A DNA stretch of 64,000 nucleotides, taken from NCBI GenBank assembly GCA_037043235.1, contig JAWRVZ010000212.1, positions 620,001 to 684,000 of the forward strand, given 5' to 3'. Positions within the stretch are counted from its first letter, which is position 1, and each line of letters opens with the position of its first letter. The stretch comes from Rhodeus uyekii. Its lineage: Eukaryota > Chordata > Actinopteri > Cypriniformes > Acheilognathidae. A model generated the notes under the pieces. It did no database searches. It worked only from the letters and a program-made list of their open reading frames with translations, and was not told the DNA's origin. Made by a program: the position numbers and the translations under genes. Below, piece after piece: positions 45,225 to 56,444 of the stretch.

Positions 45225-45990
45225 CTACCTCATAGTCGACATCCCCCACCCACCGCGTGACCACTTGGCGAGTAATTTTGAGCCGGACGTGGGTAGTAAA
45301 ATAAGTACTTTCTCTCCCGGAGTGAACTCGCATAGCCGGTTACCTCGGTTGTAGAGTTGGCTTTGATGTTCCTGGGCCAGGAGCAAATTCTCCATTTTGA
45401 GCCATCCCAGTGTGTGGAGCTTTGCTCTCAGGTCCAGTTCATACTGAATTTCGTTTTTCGCATTTGTAGGCCCGTCCTCCCAAACTTCCCTAAGGACGTC
45501 GAGTACCCCTCGGGGTCGACGGCCGTAGAGAAGCTCGAAGGGGAAAAACCCTGTGGAGGCTTGGGGGACCTCGCGCACTGCAAACAACAGAGGTTCTAAC
45601 CAGCGATCCCAATTTTTTTGCATCTTCGTGAACGAAATTACGAATCATATTCTTTAGGGTGCGATTAAATCGTTCCACCAGCCCATCGGTTTGAGGATGG
45701 TACACACTCGTGTGAATGGATTTAATCCCCAATAATTCGTACAGTTCACGTAGTGTGCGTGACATAAATGTTGTGCCTTGGTCGGTGAGGATCTCTTTCA
45801 GGATCCCCACCTGGGAAATAATGCGGAAGAGAGCATCCGCAACACTCTTCGCCGAGATGTTGCGCAGCGCCACTGCCTCCGGGTATCGGGTTGCATAGTC
45901 CACGAGAACTAATGCAAAGCGATGCCCTCGTGCGGACCGTTCTAATGGCCTAATGAGGTCCATCCCAATTCTTTCGAAGGGGACTTCCAT
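45225..45990 (-). pseudogene. Integrase core and C-terminal region of the Gmr1-like element
   Basis: VPFERIGMDLIRPLERSARG, VDYATRYPEAVALRN, LTDQGTTFMSRTLRELYELL, HPQTDGLVERFNRTLKNMIR: the D, D and E catalytic positions are present. A frame change near 45620 leads to WLEPLLFAVREVPQASTGFF and FELLYGRRPRG, the usual C-terminal continuation. Confidence 0.8.
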
Positions 45991-46428
45991 GAGCGGCTAT
46001 GATACGGTTGAATGTCTTATCCTGACCCAAATGCCCGGCCATCGGATTGTGGCAGGCTGCCTGGAATAGCATTTCCAGATGGCCCTTTGGTACTACCAAC
46101 TGGGTTATATCTTCCTTTGTCAGCGTGTCCTGCATCACGCGATATAACCGATCTTGGATTATTGCAAAATACGAGTAGGAGAGGACACACGTGGGGTCCG
46201 CGAGGTGACCATCAATGGATTGCACCTGGTCAAAAGCATGCCGCAGTGTCTCGTCCCGGGACTGCTCCAGGGGGAAGGCCACAGGGTGGTGTTCCTCCCT
46301 GATCTCCATAAGGGCCTGGTGCTGTGCATGGTGAAGGTTGGCGAGGGATTTCACCACTTCCTCCAAAGGCAGCGACTCCATACTTCCCACCATCAGATCC
46401 CTGGGTGTGTCCCGGGTTTCGGCACCAC
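45950..46428 (-). pseudogene. Gag start fused to integrase zinc-binding domain by deletion
   Basis: Begins MVGSMESLPLEEVVKSLANL (gag-like, just after the PBS) and continues directly into SRDETLRHAFDQVQSIDG and QAACHNPMAGHLGQDKTFNR, the H-H part of the integrase HHCC domain. Most of gag and all of protease are missing. Confidence 0.65.
46410..46427 (-). promoter_or_regulatory. Primer-binding site complementary to tRNA-Phe
   Basis: Minus strand TGGTGCCGAAACCCGGGA, one base after the LTR end. Its complement is TCCCGGGTTTCGGCACCA, the 3' end of vertebrate tRNA-Phe with CCA. All 18 bases pair. Confidence 0.7.
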
Positions 46429-46683
46429 TGTGACGACTTTTCAATCGCCGGTACAGGATCACACTTAGACTGCAGTGATTTAGGCATTTTATTGGGCTAA
46501 CAACAACAACTCAACTCAAACAGCATCAAGTGCAAACAAAATTCAAATAAAGGCTTTTCAGCAGTCTCTTGTGGCGTTGCTACGATCACCCACTTCTCTC
46601 TCTCTCTGGGCCCGACTTTTATCCCGTCTCTCGAGTCAATGCAAAATGATTACACCTGTTAGATCTCGTTAACTGATGTGTGA

Positions 46684-47851
46684 ATTGTGGTGGCAAAATC
46701 TTTTACTAGTTCTGAATAAGAGACAAATATCCCAATTGTAATTTAAAAAGGTTTATTTTCTTGCAAGAAAAGGTCACAGTCATACAGACATTTGAGTTGC
46801 CCTGCAGAGTGTGACAAAGAAGGGAGGGCAGCTTCGACACTTATATCTCTAGTCAAGGCTAAAGACTCAGTTGTAATTTTCCATTCCTTATCAGGAACAC
46901 ATTACCCTCTCTATACCTCAAGTGTATTTCTTCAGACTTATTATATTTTACTTACTAGTTCTACAGAACAAAAATACAATTAATGTCACACAATAATCAA
47001 TAATGCCAAGAAACAAAATATAATCATATATAATGTAGGGGATTTACAGTTAAGACCCGAGGACCAGATATGTTGAATGAAGACCAGGAGTCAGAAGTGC
47101 AGTCAATAGAAGAAATTTTAGTGAAGTTTAGTTTGCAGTTTCATCAGCAGAAGCCAGCTTCAGGTCTCACAAGGAGTTCGTAGGCCGCCCCACATACAAT
47201 AACATTGTTACAACAATTATACTCTAACAGAGGGTGCTAACTACGTCAATGATGACGTTTAAATGATTCTGATTGGCTAAGAAAGAAAGAAAGAAAGATA
47301 AACAAAACTAGTAATTTTCCACACAAGCGCAGACAGTCTGAAGCATATCTTCGTTGATCACATCGTTGACGGGTTTGTGACGTGGCTTGTCGAGAACAAC
47401 AAGTTTTATGGTGCCAGCTAATCACCTCACCAATACAGACCATATTAACACACACACACATATACAGCTTCTCCAAGGCTGAACTCGGATCAGGCTCCAA
47501 CTCTCAACCAAAACATTCCGATAACATGTTCTATCTGTTGAGAAGTGCTGACAATATTCATCCTTACTCAATGGAAAACTACAGAAAAGTAAAGAAAGTT
47601 TTTAACTAAATAAAAATCCCTAACTTGATTATAAATCACTCTTTACAAATCATTCAAATAAGAAAAAGGAAAAGAACATATGAAAAATAAAACAAAGAAA
47701 CATATGAAAATTACGACAAAGAAAAGAATATAGGTACAAATAAGAAAAATGAAAGAATATATATATACAAGCGGCAATGGATTTCCGAATAATATCTTTC
47801 AATAAGAAGAAGAAAACATAAAACATATCATTTATAAAATTCCATAACAGT
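46684..47851. mobile_element. LTR-like repeats nested in the Gmr1-like 5' LTR
   Basis: Begins TGTGGTGGCAAAATC (as at 34964) and ends TTCCATAACA. From 47036 it contains ttacagttaagaccc and agaccaggagtcagaag, a repeat also seen at 53708, 62230, 62790 and 63470. No coding sequence. Possibly two nested LTRs; exact borders are uncertain. Confidence 0.55.
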
Positions 47852-47930
47852 TTCCTTGACCATTAACCCTCCCAAGACTCCTCCTCCGCCTGCAACAGGC
47901 TCTTGACAACGCCCCGCCTGCCACACTTAT

Positions 47931-48239
47931 TTATTTATAATTTGTGGTTAAATAATAGTTTAATCCCTGACTGCCTGAATCACTAAATCCATGGAACCCA
48001 TATCTGAGGTGGAAGAGACAGAGACAGGTTTACAGTCTCACTGGATCTGCTCTTATCCAGTGCTTTACCTGTACGGATATAACTGATCAAACACTGCGTA
48101 TGTGCCGCCTGCCGCCAGATTCCAGAGGCTACTTTCCCATCAGAACCGTATGATCATGGACATATATCATGATATTCACATCTGAATGAATTTCTCCCAC
48201 TCTTCTTTCCCAATCTCTTCCACTCAGACAGCCCAACAA
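47931..48239. repeat. Left part of a segmental duplication (partner at 63120-63394)
   Basis: ctctcttccactcagacagc-type sequence and flanks match 63120-63394 with moderate divergence (for example atccagtgct, aactgatcaaacac, cagacagcccaacaa). Non-coding. Confidence 0.65.
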
Positions 48240-48288
48240 TCGTCTCAGGTTACGTATGTAACCATAGTTCCCTGAGAGGGAACGAGAC

Positions 48289-48420
48289 GCTGCGTCATCG
48301 CTATGGGAACGCCCCCGCGTCATCAACTCTTGAAGCACAATAGAAAACACCTGTGAGAATGACGCGGATGACGTCATGAGCCAGGAAACAAAAGGCACGC
48401 CGAAACCGGCACCGACAGCT
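48289..48420 (-). repeat. DIRS-like left inverted terminal repeat
   Basis: gctgcgtcatcgctatggga ... accgacagct; reverse-complement copy at 53490-53621. The shared palindromic element gatgacgtcatg (CRE-like) lies inside. Confidence 0.85.
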
Positions 48421-48470
48421 TGCGAACGTCTGAAACAAGCACGGCATGCGGGAGAGCTAGGGCTGATGCT

Positions 48471-48574
48471 GATGACGCAGCGTCTCGTTCCCTCTCAGGG
48501 AACTATGGTTACATACGTAACCTGAGACGTTCCCTTTCAAGGGAACTCGAGCTGCATCATCGCTATGGGAACGC
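48471..48574 (-). repeat. DIRS-like internal complementary region (circle junction)
   Basis: The first half (gcagcgtctcgttccctctc ... gtaacctgaga) mirrors 48243-48299; the second half (ccctttcaagggaactcg ... gctatgggaacgc) mirrors 53590-53640. This template allows completion of the element ends during replication. Confidence 0.8.
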
Positions 48575-49559
48575 TATACCAACGCCACCCTAGCGGAAAA
48601 GCATGCCCCAAAGAGCTCCAGTGGAGATGTTCTGGCACCCTCGGGAAGACCAGTCTCTCACGGCAAGATAGCCTTAGCTAGGAGTTGCCCCACTGAGTGA
48701 TCTGCATGGCTCGTCGGGCCTCAGCCCCGGGAGAGCCATACCCAATGCTCGCACTGGGCTGCAGACCTCCTGACCCATGACGAGAGGGAAAAACCCCCGC
48801 AGAAGGAGGAACTGCAAAGCGGCCCTTGCGCTCTCCTAGCCTCAGCCAGGGAGAGTAACCTTAAATCCTGCGGGAGACCCCTCCAGTGAGGAGACCGGAC
48901 TCACGACCTCAGTTGTGAACCGGAACTCCGCGGCTGCGGTAGCGGCTCTCGGCCCAGTAGCGAACCTGGGGAGTGTCTACCACAAATTGACCCCAGGACG
49001 CCCAAGGTGGTGGCCCTAAGAGAGGGCCACCGACAGACTGCGCATCGCAGCGCCAGCCGAGGAGCAGCCACCCAGCCACACGACCGCCTAAAAACCCGAA
49101 GGTAACAAGGCGTAGGCGAGGTGAACCCGAAATACATATGGAGACTTAAGCACTGTTGTGCTGCCCGGCCCAGAACCGTAAGTAGTGAGAGTTAAACCTG
49201 ACCTGAGGCACTTCTCAAAATGGTCTGGTTTGAGGCACTTGCCTAGGGGTCACCTTATCGCCAAGGAGGTCCAACACGCACTGAGCTACAACAACCGTCA
49301 GGCCTAGGCCAGAGCACGGCCGGAGCTACTACTACGCATCGGGAAGTGGCTCCTAGTAGGAGACCGACCACAACCCAGTGACGCGTAGAACCTTCCTCAG
49401 AAGGTAGGTATGCCCAGCACCAGGGGAAAAACGAGGCGCCCGGGGCCTCCCGGGTTAACGCTGACACCACCCTGGAGACGCTAGGGAGATGGTCCCCCGA
49501 AGGGGACCCTCCAGAAAATGCGCCAAACCCGCTGGCTAGCAGGACCATATATATATAAA

Positions 49560-50650
49560 GGGAGAAGAGCTTGAAGAGGGGCGGATGACCGCCCAGCTCG
49601 ACTGCTGATGCCACGGGGCCAAAGGCTCCGACCGTGGCAGGACAGCGTACTCCCAGGAACCTACTACGCGGCACAACGGTGGCTCCCCCCTTAGGGAAGC
49701 TGGGAGCTCACACCATGCATAGGTCTTAAACTGAGAGGGAGGCATGGCAACAACAGGGGAAAAACGGAATGGTAACATAAACCCCCCCCGGAGAAGCCTA
49801 GGGCAGTGGCCCCAGAGGGGTCCAGAGCGGCCTCACATGCGTCATGCCTTGCCGACTCACATTCAGGAGGAGAGCTTGAAAAAGGGCGGTTGACCGCCCA
49901 AGCTCAACTGCTGATGCCACGGGGCCAAAGGCTTCGGCCGTGGCAGGACAGCGTACTCCCAGGAACTAACTACGCGGCACAACGGTGGCTCCCCCCCTCA
50001 GGGAAGCTGGGAGCTCACACCATGCGTAGGTCTTAAACTGAGAGGGAGGCATGGCCACAACAGGGGGAAATCGGAATGATAACATAGCCCTCCTGAAGAT
50101 GCCTAGGGCAATGGTCCCAGGGGGATCCAGAGCGGCCTAAACATGCGTCACGCCTTGCTGACTCACATTCAGGGAGGAGAGCTTGAAAAAGGGCGGTTGA
50201 CCGCCCAAGCTCAACTGCTGATACCACGGGGCCAAAGGCTTCGGCCGTGGCAGGACAGCGTACTCCCAGGAACTAACTACGCGGCACAACGGTGGCTCCC
50301 CCCCTCAGGGAAGCTGGGAGCTCACACCATGCGTAGGTCTTAAACTGAGAGGGAGGCATGGCCACAACAGGGGGAAATCGGAATGATAACATAGCCCTCC
50401 TGAAGATGCCTAGGGCAATGGTCCCAGGGGGATCCAGAGCGGCCTAAACATGCGTCACGCCTTGCCGACTCACATTCAGGGAGGAGAGCTTGAAAAAGGG
50501 CGGTTGACCGCCCAAGCTCAACTGCTGATGCCACGGGGCCAAAGGCTTCGGCCGTGGCAGGACAGCGTACTCCCAGGAACTTACTACGCGGCAAAACGGT
50601 GGCTCCCCCCTCAGGGAAGCTGGGAGCTCACACCATGCGTAGGAGTTAAC
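49560..50650. repeat. 307-bp tandem repeat, about 3.5 copies
   Basis: The marker gagcttgaa recurs at 49566, 49872, 50179 and 50486, with spacings of 306, 307 and 307. The last three units are nearly identical. Each has a palindrome gggcggttgaccgccc (stem 6, loop 4). A larger segment (about 48915-49560) also recurs at about 50649-51260. Confidence 0.9.
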
Positions 50651-52329
50651 CATGAAACTCTGTGGCTGCAGTCGCTGCCCCCAGCCCAGCAAAGCGAGCC
50701 TGGGAAGTGTAACAAACACCCCCAGGAGCCCCAAGGTGATGGCCCTCCGGGGAGGGACCACCGCACCTCAAGTGTGTCGCCATTGAAAGCCGTGGAGCCG
50801 CCACTACAGCCGGAAGACCGCCAAGACCCGAAGGTAACAAGGCGTAGGCGAGGTGAACCGAAACCCAACGGGGACTTAAGCACTACAGTGCTGCCCAGTA
50901 CCAGATCCGTACGCTGTTAGAGTCGCATCTCTCTAGAGGCACTCCTGAAATGGTCTGGTTTAAGGCACCTGCCTAAGGGGTCCATCACGCATCGAGCTAC
51001 AACAACCGTCAGGCCTAGGCCAGAGCACGGCTGGAGCTACTACTACGCACCGGGAAGTGGCTCCCGAGGAGATAGACCACAACCCAGTGACGCGTAGAAC
51101 CTTCCTCAGAAGGCGAGTAAGCCCAGGAACAGGGAAACAGAGGCGACACCGACAACACCCTGGAGACACCTAGGGAGATGGTCCCCCGGGGGGGATCCAA
51201 AGCACCCTAGTAAATGCGTCACAACATGCTGGCTACCAGGACCTCATACAGGGAGCAGAGCTTGAAGAGGGGCGACTGACCGCCCAAGCTCGGCTGCTGA
51301 CACCTGGGGCCACCTAAAGGCTTTCGCCAAGTAACACTGCAAACTCCCAAACCCACACTACGTGGAAACGTGGCTCTCCCCTCAAGGGAGCCGGAAACTC
51401 TATAGACCTTTCACTGAAAGGGAGGTATGGCAACCATCACCCGGGACCTCCCGGGTAACAATGATAGCAACAGAACCTGCTCCACCTGTGACACCACGGG
51501 GCCAAAGAAAGCTACAGCCATGGCGAAGGAGCATATTTTCACCCAGTTTATACGCAAAACGTTGCATACTTTTGCTGTCATTTCCTTTCTAGGAAACAAA
51601 CGGTGTTGAGGCGCACGGATTTGGTGTCATTGCCAGCACTAATCAGTCTCTAAAAGACGCCTAGGGAGGTGGCCCCCCAGCGGAGGGCCTACACACCCAA
51701 ATGAAAGCGTCACAACGACACTGTCTGTTCCTCAGAACCGATAAGGCTTTTACTTTCTTTCCCTTTTTGGAAGGTAGTGCGGGAAACTGATCCACACCGC
51801 GTAGGCAGGCTGAGAGAAGTCTAGCACTTTTGTGAATACAATGCCCAACTCCTCAGAGCTAGGTCGTTGTTAATCAAGTCAGAAGAAACCGCACAGGGCG
51901 TGCTTCCGGAACTTGAGAAGTCCCCGCGATAGCGATCGCCACTGAGCCTCAGCTGCAGCAGGACCTAAGACGCGAGTCTGAACAGTCTCCTCGAAGACTG
52001 TCAGACAGGAATGGCAACCTACACAGTCGACGCCCTCGACCGCAGACCATGTAAAACTAGCCCTCCCCCGCACCTTCCAGCGAGCGAGAACGACACCTCG
52101 ATGCCGAACTGCTAACTGCCATGACTGAGCCATGATGAGGCTCAGAACATGGATATCTTGAAGGCGCAGTGCCCAAGATTAGTGAAGGTGCAGTTAGGAA
52201 GTTTGCCATATCTGCGCACTTTTCTCAATCACACGTGAAATCCCCTTTTCTTTTAAACTGGACTCGGGGCACGCGATCAGCAAATATATCTTCGTTTTGC
52301 TCAAGTCAGACGCTAATACAGCTCCTCAA

Positions 52330-52516
52330 AGCTGGAAAGTGCACAGAGTGGGTTTCGAACCCGGGTCTCTCGCGTGAAAGGTAAACGCAGTATATGCAGT
52401 ATAACATGCGAAATTGTTACTGTTACAATATCCGCAGCCAGCGCCCTCGAGCGATACGAGCAAGACTGTGTGCCTCCTGCTTGCGTGGGTACATAGGCAG
52501 GGAGACACAGCGCTTT

Positions 52517-52548
<32 letters not shown>

Positions 52549-52835
52549 CGCAGACTGAGAGAAGTCTGGCAACTGCCAGAAACTCTAAAAAAGGAATCAG
52601 CCCCTCGAGGCTCCGATATTTTCCGAACATCCGCTTGAAAAAGCGGGAAATCTAGCTTGAGCCCAGTGCAACCTGGCGTCCTCAGGAAACCAGGTAGCAT
52701 GGTAGCAATACTTCATTTTGCTCTCTCAGTCCAGACGCTAAATACAGCTCCTCAGAGCTGAAAAAGTGCATTAGAGGGAGTCTCGAACCCGGGTCTAATG
52801 CATGCAAGGCAAACACAGCGTCCACTGTACCATCA
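52330..52835 (-). repeat. Two tRNA-like segments inside the DIRS-like element
   Basis: At 52350-52385 and 52775-52810 the reverse strand reads gacccgggttcgaaaccc and gacccgggttcgagactcc, pol III B-box matches. In the second, an A-box-like tggtacagtggacgc precedes it. The surrounding sequence (about 520 bp apart) is itself duplicated. A 30-base T run lies at 52519-52548. Confidence 0.45.
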
Positions 52836-53489
52836 ACGATCGTCACTGAGCATCAGCAACAGCGAGATCGAAACTGTGCTCACAATACCCGCCACCAGCG
52901 CCCCCGAGCGCTGACTGCGAGATGTAGTGCAGCCAGTGGAATAAACACTGACTGAGCACGATACGATGAAAGACTGTGTGCCTCCTGCTTGCGTGGGTAC
53001 ACGGGCATGGAGACACACAGCGCTTTCTTTCTTCTTTTTTCTAATACCGACAATACCCAGCTCCTCGAAACTGGACTGCCGCAGTAGAGAGTTTTCATCC
53101 CCCGAGTCTACGGGGCTCATCCTCGGACGAGCTCCGGAAACCCGGGGGAAGGGGGGTATATCCGGGAGAACATATGTGATCCCCATGACCGGGACCGCCG
53201 CAACGCCTCAGCGGCAGCGGGACCCATGCCACGAGGACCACGCGCTCTAGCAGCCTCCCCGAAGGTTGCTAGGCGAGAGCAGAGAGTTAGCAGTGGAAAC
53301 CGCTCACAATCCGCACAGGCACCGCCCTTGAGCGCTGCCAGTGCATGCTCTACCCCCTGCATGACACTCGTAAAGTGTGCGTATCCCCGCCAGTAATAAA
53401 TGGGAGAAGGGAAACACGCAGCGTAAAACTTTCTGCCATACTGAAAACTCTTGCTACACAGGCTTTCTAGTGCTTGTTGAAGACGAAAA

Positions 53490-53621
53490 AGCTGTCGGTG
53501 CCGGTTTCGGCGTGCCTTTTGTTTCCTGGCTCATGACGTCATCCGCGTCATTCTCACAGGTGTTTTCTATTGTGCTTCAAGAGTTGATGACGCGGGGGCG
53601 TTCCCATAGCGATGACGCAGC
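53490..53621 (-). repeat. DIRS-like right inverted terminal repeat
   Basis: Exact reverse complement by eye of 48289-48420. Confidence 0.85.
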
Positions 53622-53641
53622 TCGAGTTCCCTTGAAAGGGA

Positions 53642-54260
53642 AATAAAACAACTTCCTACCTTGTTTGTCGTTTAGTAGGGATGTCACCCAAAAACGTTTG
53701 CCCGCATTCTCCACCATTAATTTACAGTTAAGACCCAAAGTCCAGAAATGATGAATGAAAGACCAGGAGTCAATTAACTTGTGTTAATTATGTTGTTTAG
53801 TCCATCTGTGCACAATTTCTGTCTAATTTATATATCAAAATATATCTGTCTTTAAGATGGGCACATGGAAAAGTTATAATTTATGTTAAAAATAAGTTTC
53901 TACATGGTCAGTATTGTTACTCAATATATCAGTTATATAGTTTTAAATGTAGCTTTTGTGTGGAAAATGTTTAATGATGTTGAACTTCACAAAGAACGAT
54001 TATTGAAAAATCTGGATGTTAAATTATTTGATTACTGTTCAGAATCCAATGATGACTTTTATTGTTTGAATGAGGACTTTTATTGTTTTGGTGTTTGTCA
54101 GCAAGAAATGTGAGAAAATACTGTGTAATTTCAGAATAATGTTCAGATTGCAATGATCATGTTACAAATAATTCAACAACAACATTCACACTAAATAAAA
54201 ACATTATTAAATCTCAAATCTGTCATATTTATGGCTTGATCGTGATCAGCTTCTCACAGT
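53642..54260. repeat. Right part of segmental duplication (partner at 63395-64000)
   Basis: ttcctaccttgtttgtcgtt, cacccaaaaacgtttgcccg and, further on, aaataagtttctacatggtc match 63405-64000 closely. This is the 3' flank of GIMAP gene D, so the partner copy is expected to precede another minus-strand GIMAP gene beyond the window. Confidence 0.7.
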
Positions 54261-54358
54261 CATGAACCACTGACATCTGAGTCTAAGATCTTCTTCTTTT
54301 TGTCTTTTAATGTTATAATTCATATTTTCATCATATTCTAAAATCTACCAGGAGAAAA

Positions 54359-54364
54359 TTTATT
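54359..54364 (-). terminator. Possible polyadenylation signal of gene D
   Basis: tttatt on the plus strand is AATAAA on the minus strand, about 205 nt after the stop at 54568. Confidence 0.3.
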
Positions 54365-54567
54365 TTGTGATCGCTATAGTTGAGATCTTTTCATTCACAG
54401 CTGAACTTCATCTCTAATAAAACTTTAATCATACTCTAATCAAACTTAATTTCAATGATATCTTGATCATCCCTTAATGAGCAGAGGTGAAGAACCCTGA
54501 TCAAGAGAAGAGAGAGAAAGAGGAAAACAGAACAACCCATAATACTTATCTATGATGTTTAAAACTT

Positions 54568-56444
54568 TCACATGACGAGACATGACCATTTTCCTTTTAG
54601 CTCATTTCTTAACCTTTTCATTTCATTTAGTTGATCAAGTTTTTCCTTGAACTCCTGAACGTGCTGCTCTTTTCTCCTACTGAAATCATTCAGTTCTTTT
54701 TTTTTATTTCTGGATTCGTCTTGATGTTTCTTATTCATCTTTTCTATTTCCTCTTTATATTTCTGTTTAATTTCATCATACTCTTTTTCTTCTCTTTCTA
54801 TTCTTTCTTTCTCCTCTCTTTCTCTTCTATCTTTCTCTTCTTTTTGATCTTGTTTCAGTTCTTCCATCATTGTCTCCCATCTCTTTCTCTTCTCCTTTTG
54901 TCTCTCTTTATCTTTTTGTTTTCTTAGTTCCAACTCCTCTTTTATCTCTTGTCCCAGTTGTTCATGACAACATTTCATTTCATTTCTCTTTTCTTTATAA
55001 TATCTATCTTTATCTTCTCTTTCTATTTTCTGTTTTTCTCTCTCCTCCTCTATCATCTGTTTTTCTTCTTCTCTCTCATTTTTAAATCTCTCTCTCATTT
55101 TCTCCAGTTCGTTCTGTTTTTCTCTCAACTGTTTCTCATGCCTCTCTTTTCTCTTTATTTTCTCTTCCTCTCGTTGTTGCATCTGTCTTTTCTTCTCTTC
55201 CTCCCATTCTCTCAGTTGTCGTTTAATTTCCTCTTGAATATCTTTATTATCTTCAGCCTCTTTTATTTTTCTCTTCCATTCTTCTCTCTCTTTCTCTTCT
55301 TGTTTCTTCCTCATTTGTTCCTCTGATTCTCTCTTTTTTATTTCCTCTTCCTGTTTTTTTCTTAACTCTTCCATAATTTTTTCCTGCTCATTTTTCATCT
55401 TTTCTTGATCTTGATTATATTCTTCTTCTCTCTTTCTATCTTCTTCTTCTCTTTCTTTTTGCTGTTTTTCATACTGTAACATCTGTCTTTCAATCTCTCT
55501 CTCAATTTCATCTATTCTTTGATCATATACAGCTTTCTTCTGTTTTTCTTCTTTTAATTCTATCTGATTTTCCTTCTCTCGTTTTTTCTGCTCAGATTCT
55601 TCTTTCTCCTCAAATTCTCTCCTGAGTGTTTCCTCTTTTTCTCTGAACTTGTTCTCCAGTCTCACTCTTTCCTCTTCTGTCTTTCGTTTTTTCTCCTCCA
55701 GTCTCATTTTCATGCATTTGATTTCCATTTCATATTTGACTTTTAATTTTTCAACTTGATCCTGATGTTTTCTTTCATTCTCTTCTATCGTTTCTCTTCT
55801 TTGTTCAATAGAAATCGCTGCCTCCTCGAACATCTCATTAGTGAAGAATTGTCTCTCCTTAGATTCATTCAGCTCTTCTATCATGCTGAACAGTTGAGTA
55901 ACTTGAGCTCGATCTTCTGTTTCTCTGTTGTTAAAAGCCAGGAATCTGTTTCCACAGTCACTGATCAGTTTCTTGAATTCAGCATTTCTACTTTTCTCTA
56001 CATATTGTTCTATTGCTTGTTCTTTCAGTTCATCTGCTCTAGTGAAGAGAACAATGCTGAAATCTGCTGCTTTTTGGCCAAAGATCATCTTTATCGTGTC
56101 TAAAGTGTCTTGATTCTCTTGAGTGATTCTTCCCAAACTCAACACAATGATGAACACATGTGGTCCAAGTGCGGACAGTGAAACACAGTTTATCATTTCT
56201 TCCATCACTTGTTCTTTTGTCAGTGTCATGTCAAAGAGTCCTGGAGTATCCACAACAGTGACTGATTTACCATCAACTTCAACAACTCTCTTCTCACAAA
56301 GAGTCGTCACCAACTGTAAACTGGCTTCACTGTGAAACTCATTGTTTCCGAGGATAGTGTTTCCTGTGGCACTCTTTCCACTTCCTGTCCTCCCGAACAG
56401 TAAGATTCTCAAACGTTCTGGATCTGATGGCGAATCTTCATTAT
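54568..56444 (-). CDS. gimap: Gene D exon 4: canonical AIG1 GTPase, about 400-residue coiled coil, CaaX box
   Basis: Acceptor ctttttcag. Starts NNEDSPSDPERLRILLFG; G1 GRTGSGKSATGN, G3 VVDTPGLFDMT, conserved box LSALGPHVFIIVLSLGRI, G4 LFTRADELKE, G5 region RFLAFNNRETEDRAQV. From about residue 215 to 600 it is one long coiled coil of E, K, R and Q with heptad-like spacing and no proline-rich breaks. The C-terminus RLRNELKGKWSCLVM combines basic residues with C-L-V-M, a farnesylation-type signal. About 625 residues from this exon alone, roughly twice a usual GIMAP. No frameshift or stop: the best-preserved GIMAP module in the window. Confidence 0.85.

Larger units (their letters stand above)
43546..47925 (-). 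mobile_element. Gmr1-like Ty3/gypsy retrotransposon, TSD CTTAT, 5' LTR split by a nested insertion
   Basis: Minus-strand element. 3' LTR about 43546-43870; 5' LTR 46429-46683 plus 47852-47925, interrupted by a nested repeat (46684-47851). The 5-bp duplication CTTAT is exact at 43541-43545 and 47926-47930. Next to the 5' LTR is an 18-nt primer-binding site. Pol pieces in transcription order: a gag start fused to the integrase zinc-binding part, integrase core, RT, RNase H, then 3' LTR. Integrase before RT is the Gmr1-type order known from fish Ty3/gypsy elements. Several frameshifts and no protease, so it is dead. Confidence 0.85.
48240..53641 (-). mobile_element. Non-autonomous DIRS-like element, about 5.4 kb
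   Basis: 132-bp inverted terminal repeats, identical by eye, at 48289-48420 and 53490-53621, each with a different outer extension (48240-48288; 53622-53641). An internal region at about 48471-48574 is the reverse complement of both outer ends joined head to tail: the circle-junction or internal complementary region that defines DIRS retrotransposons. It lies next to the left ITR, so the element reads minus. There is no target-site duplication, as expected for DIRS; the empty site is at about 63395. The interior is tandemly repeated, with no reverse transcriptase, methyltransferase-like or recombinase frame, so it must be mobilised by another element. Confidence 0.8.

Noticed and set aside
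48901..51200. Minus-strand frames of 60-140 codons in the DIRS-like element as DIRS proteins
   Set aside because: None shows RT (xxDD), RNase H, or recombinase R-H-R-Y motifs; they recur with the tandem repeat.
54631..55326. Plus-strand F/L/S-rich frames suggesting membrane proteins
   Set aside because: They are antisense to the E/K-rich coiled coils of gene D (and likewise at 58572-59513); codons for E and K read as F and L on the other strand.
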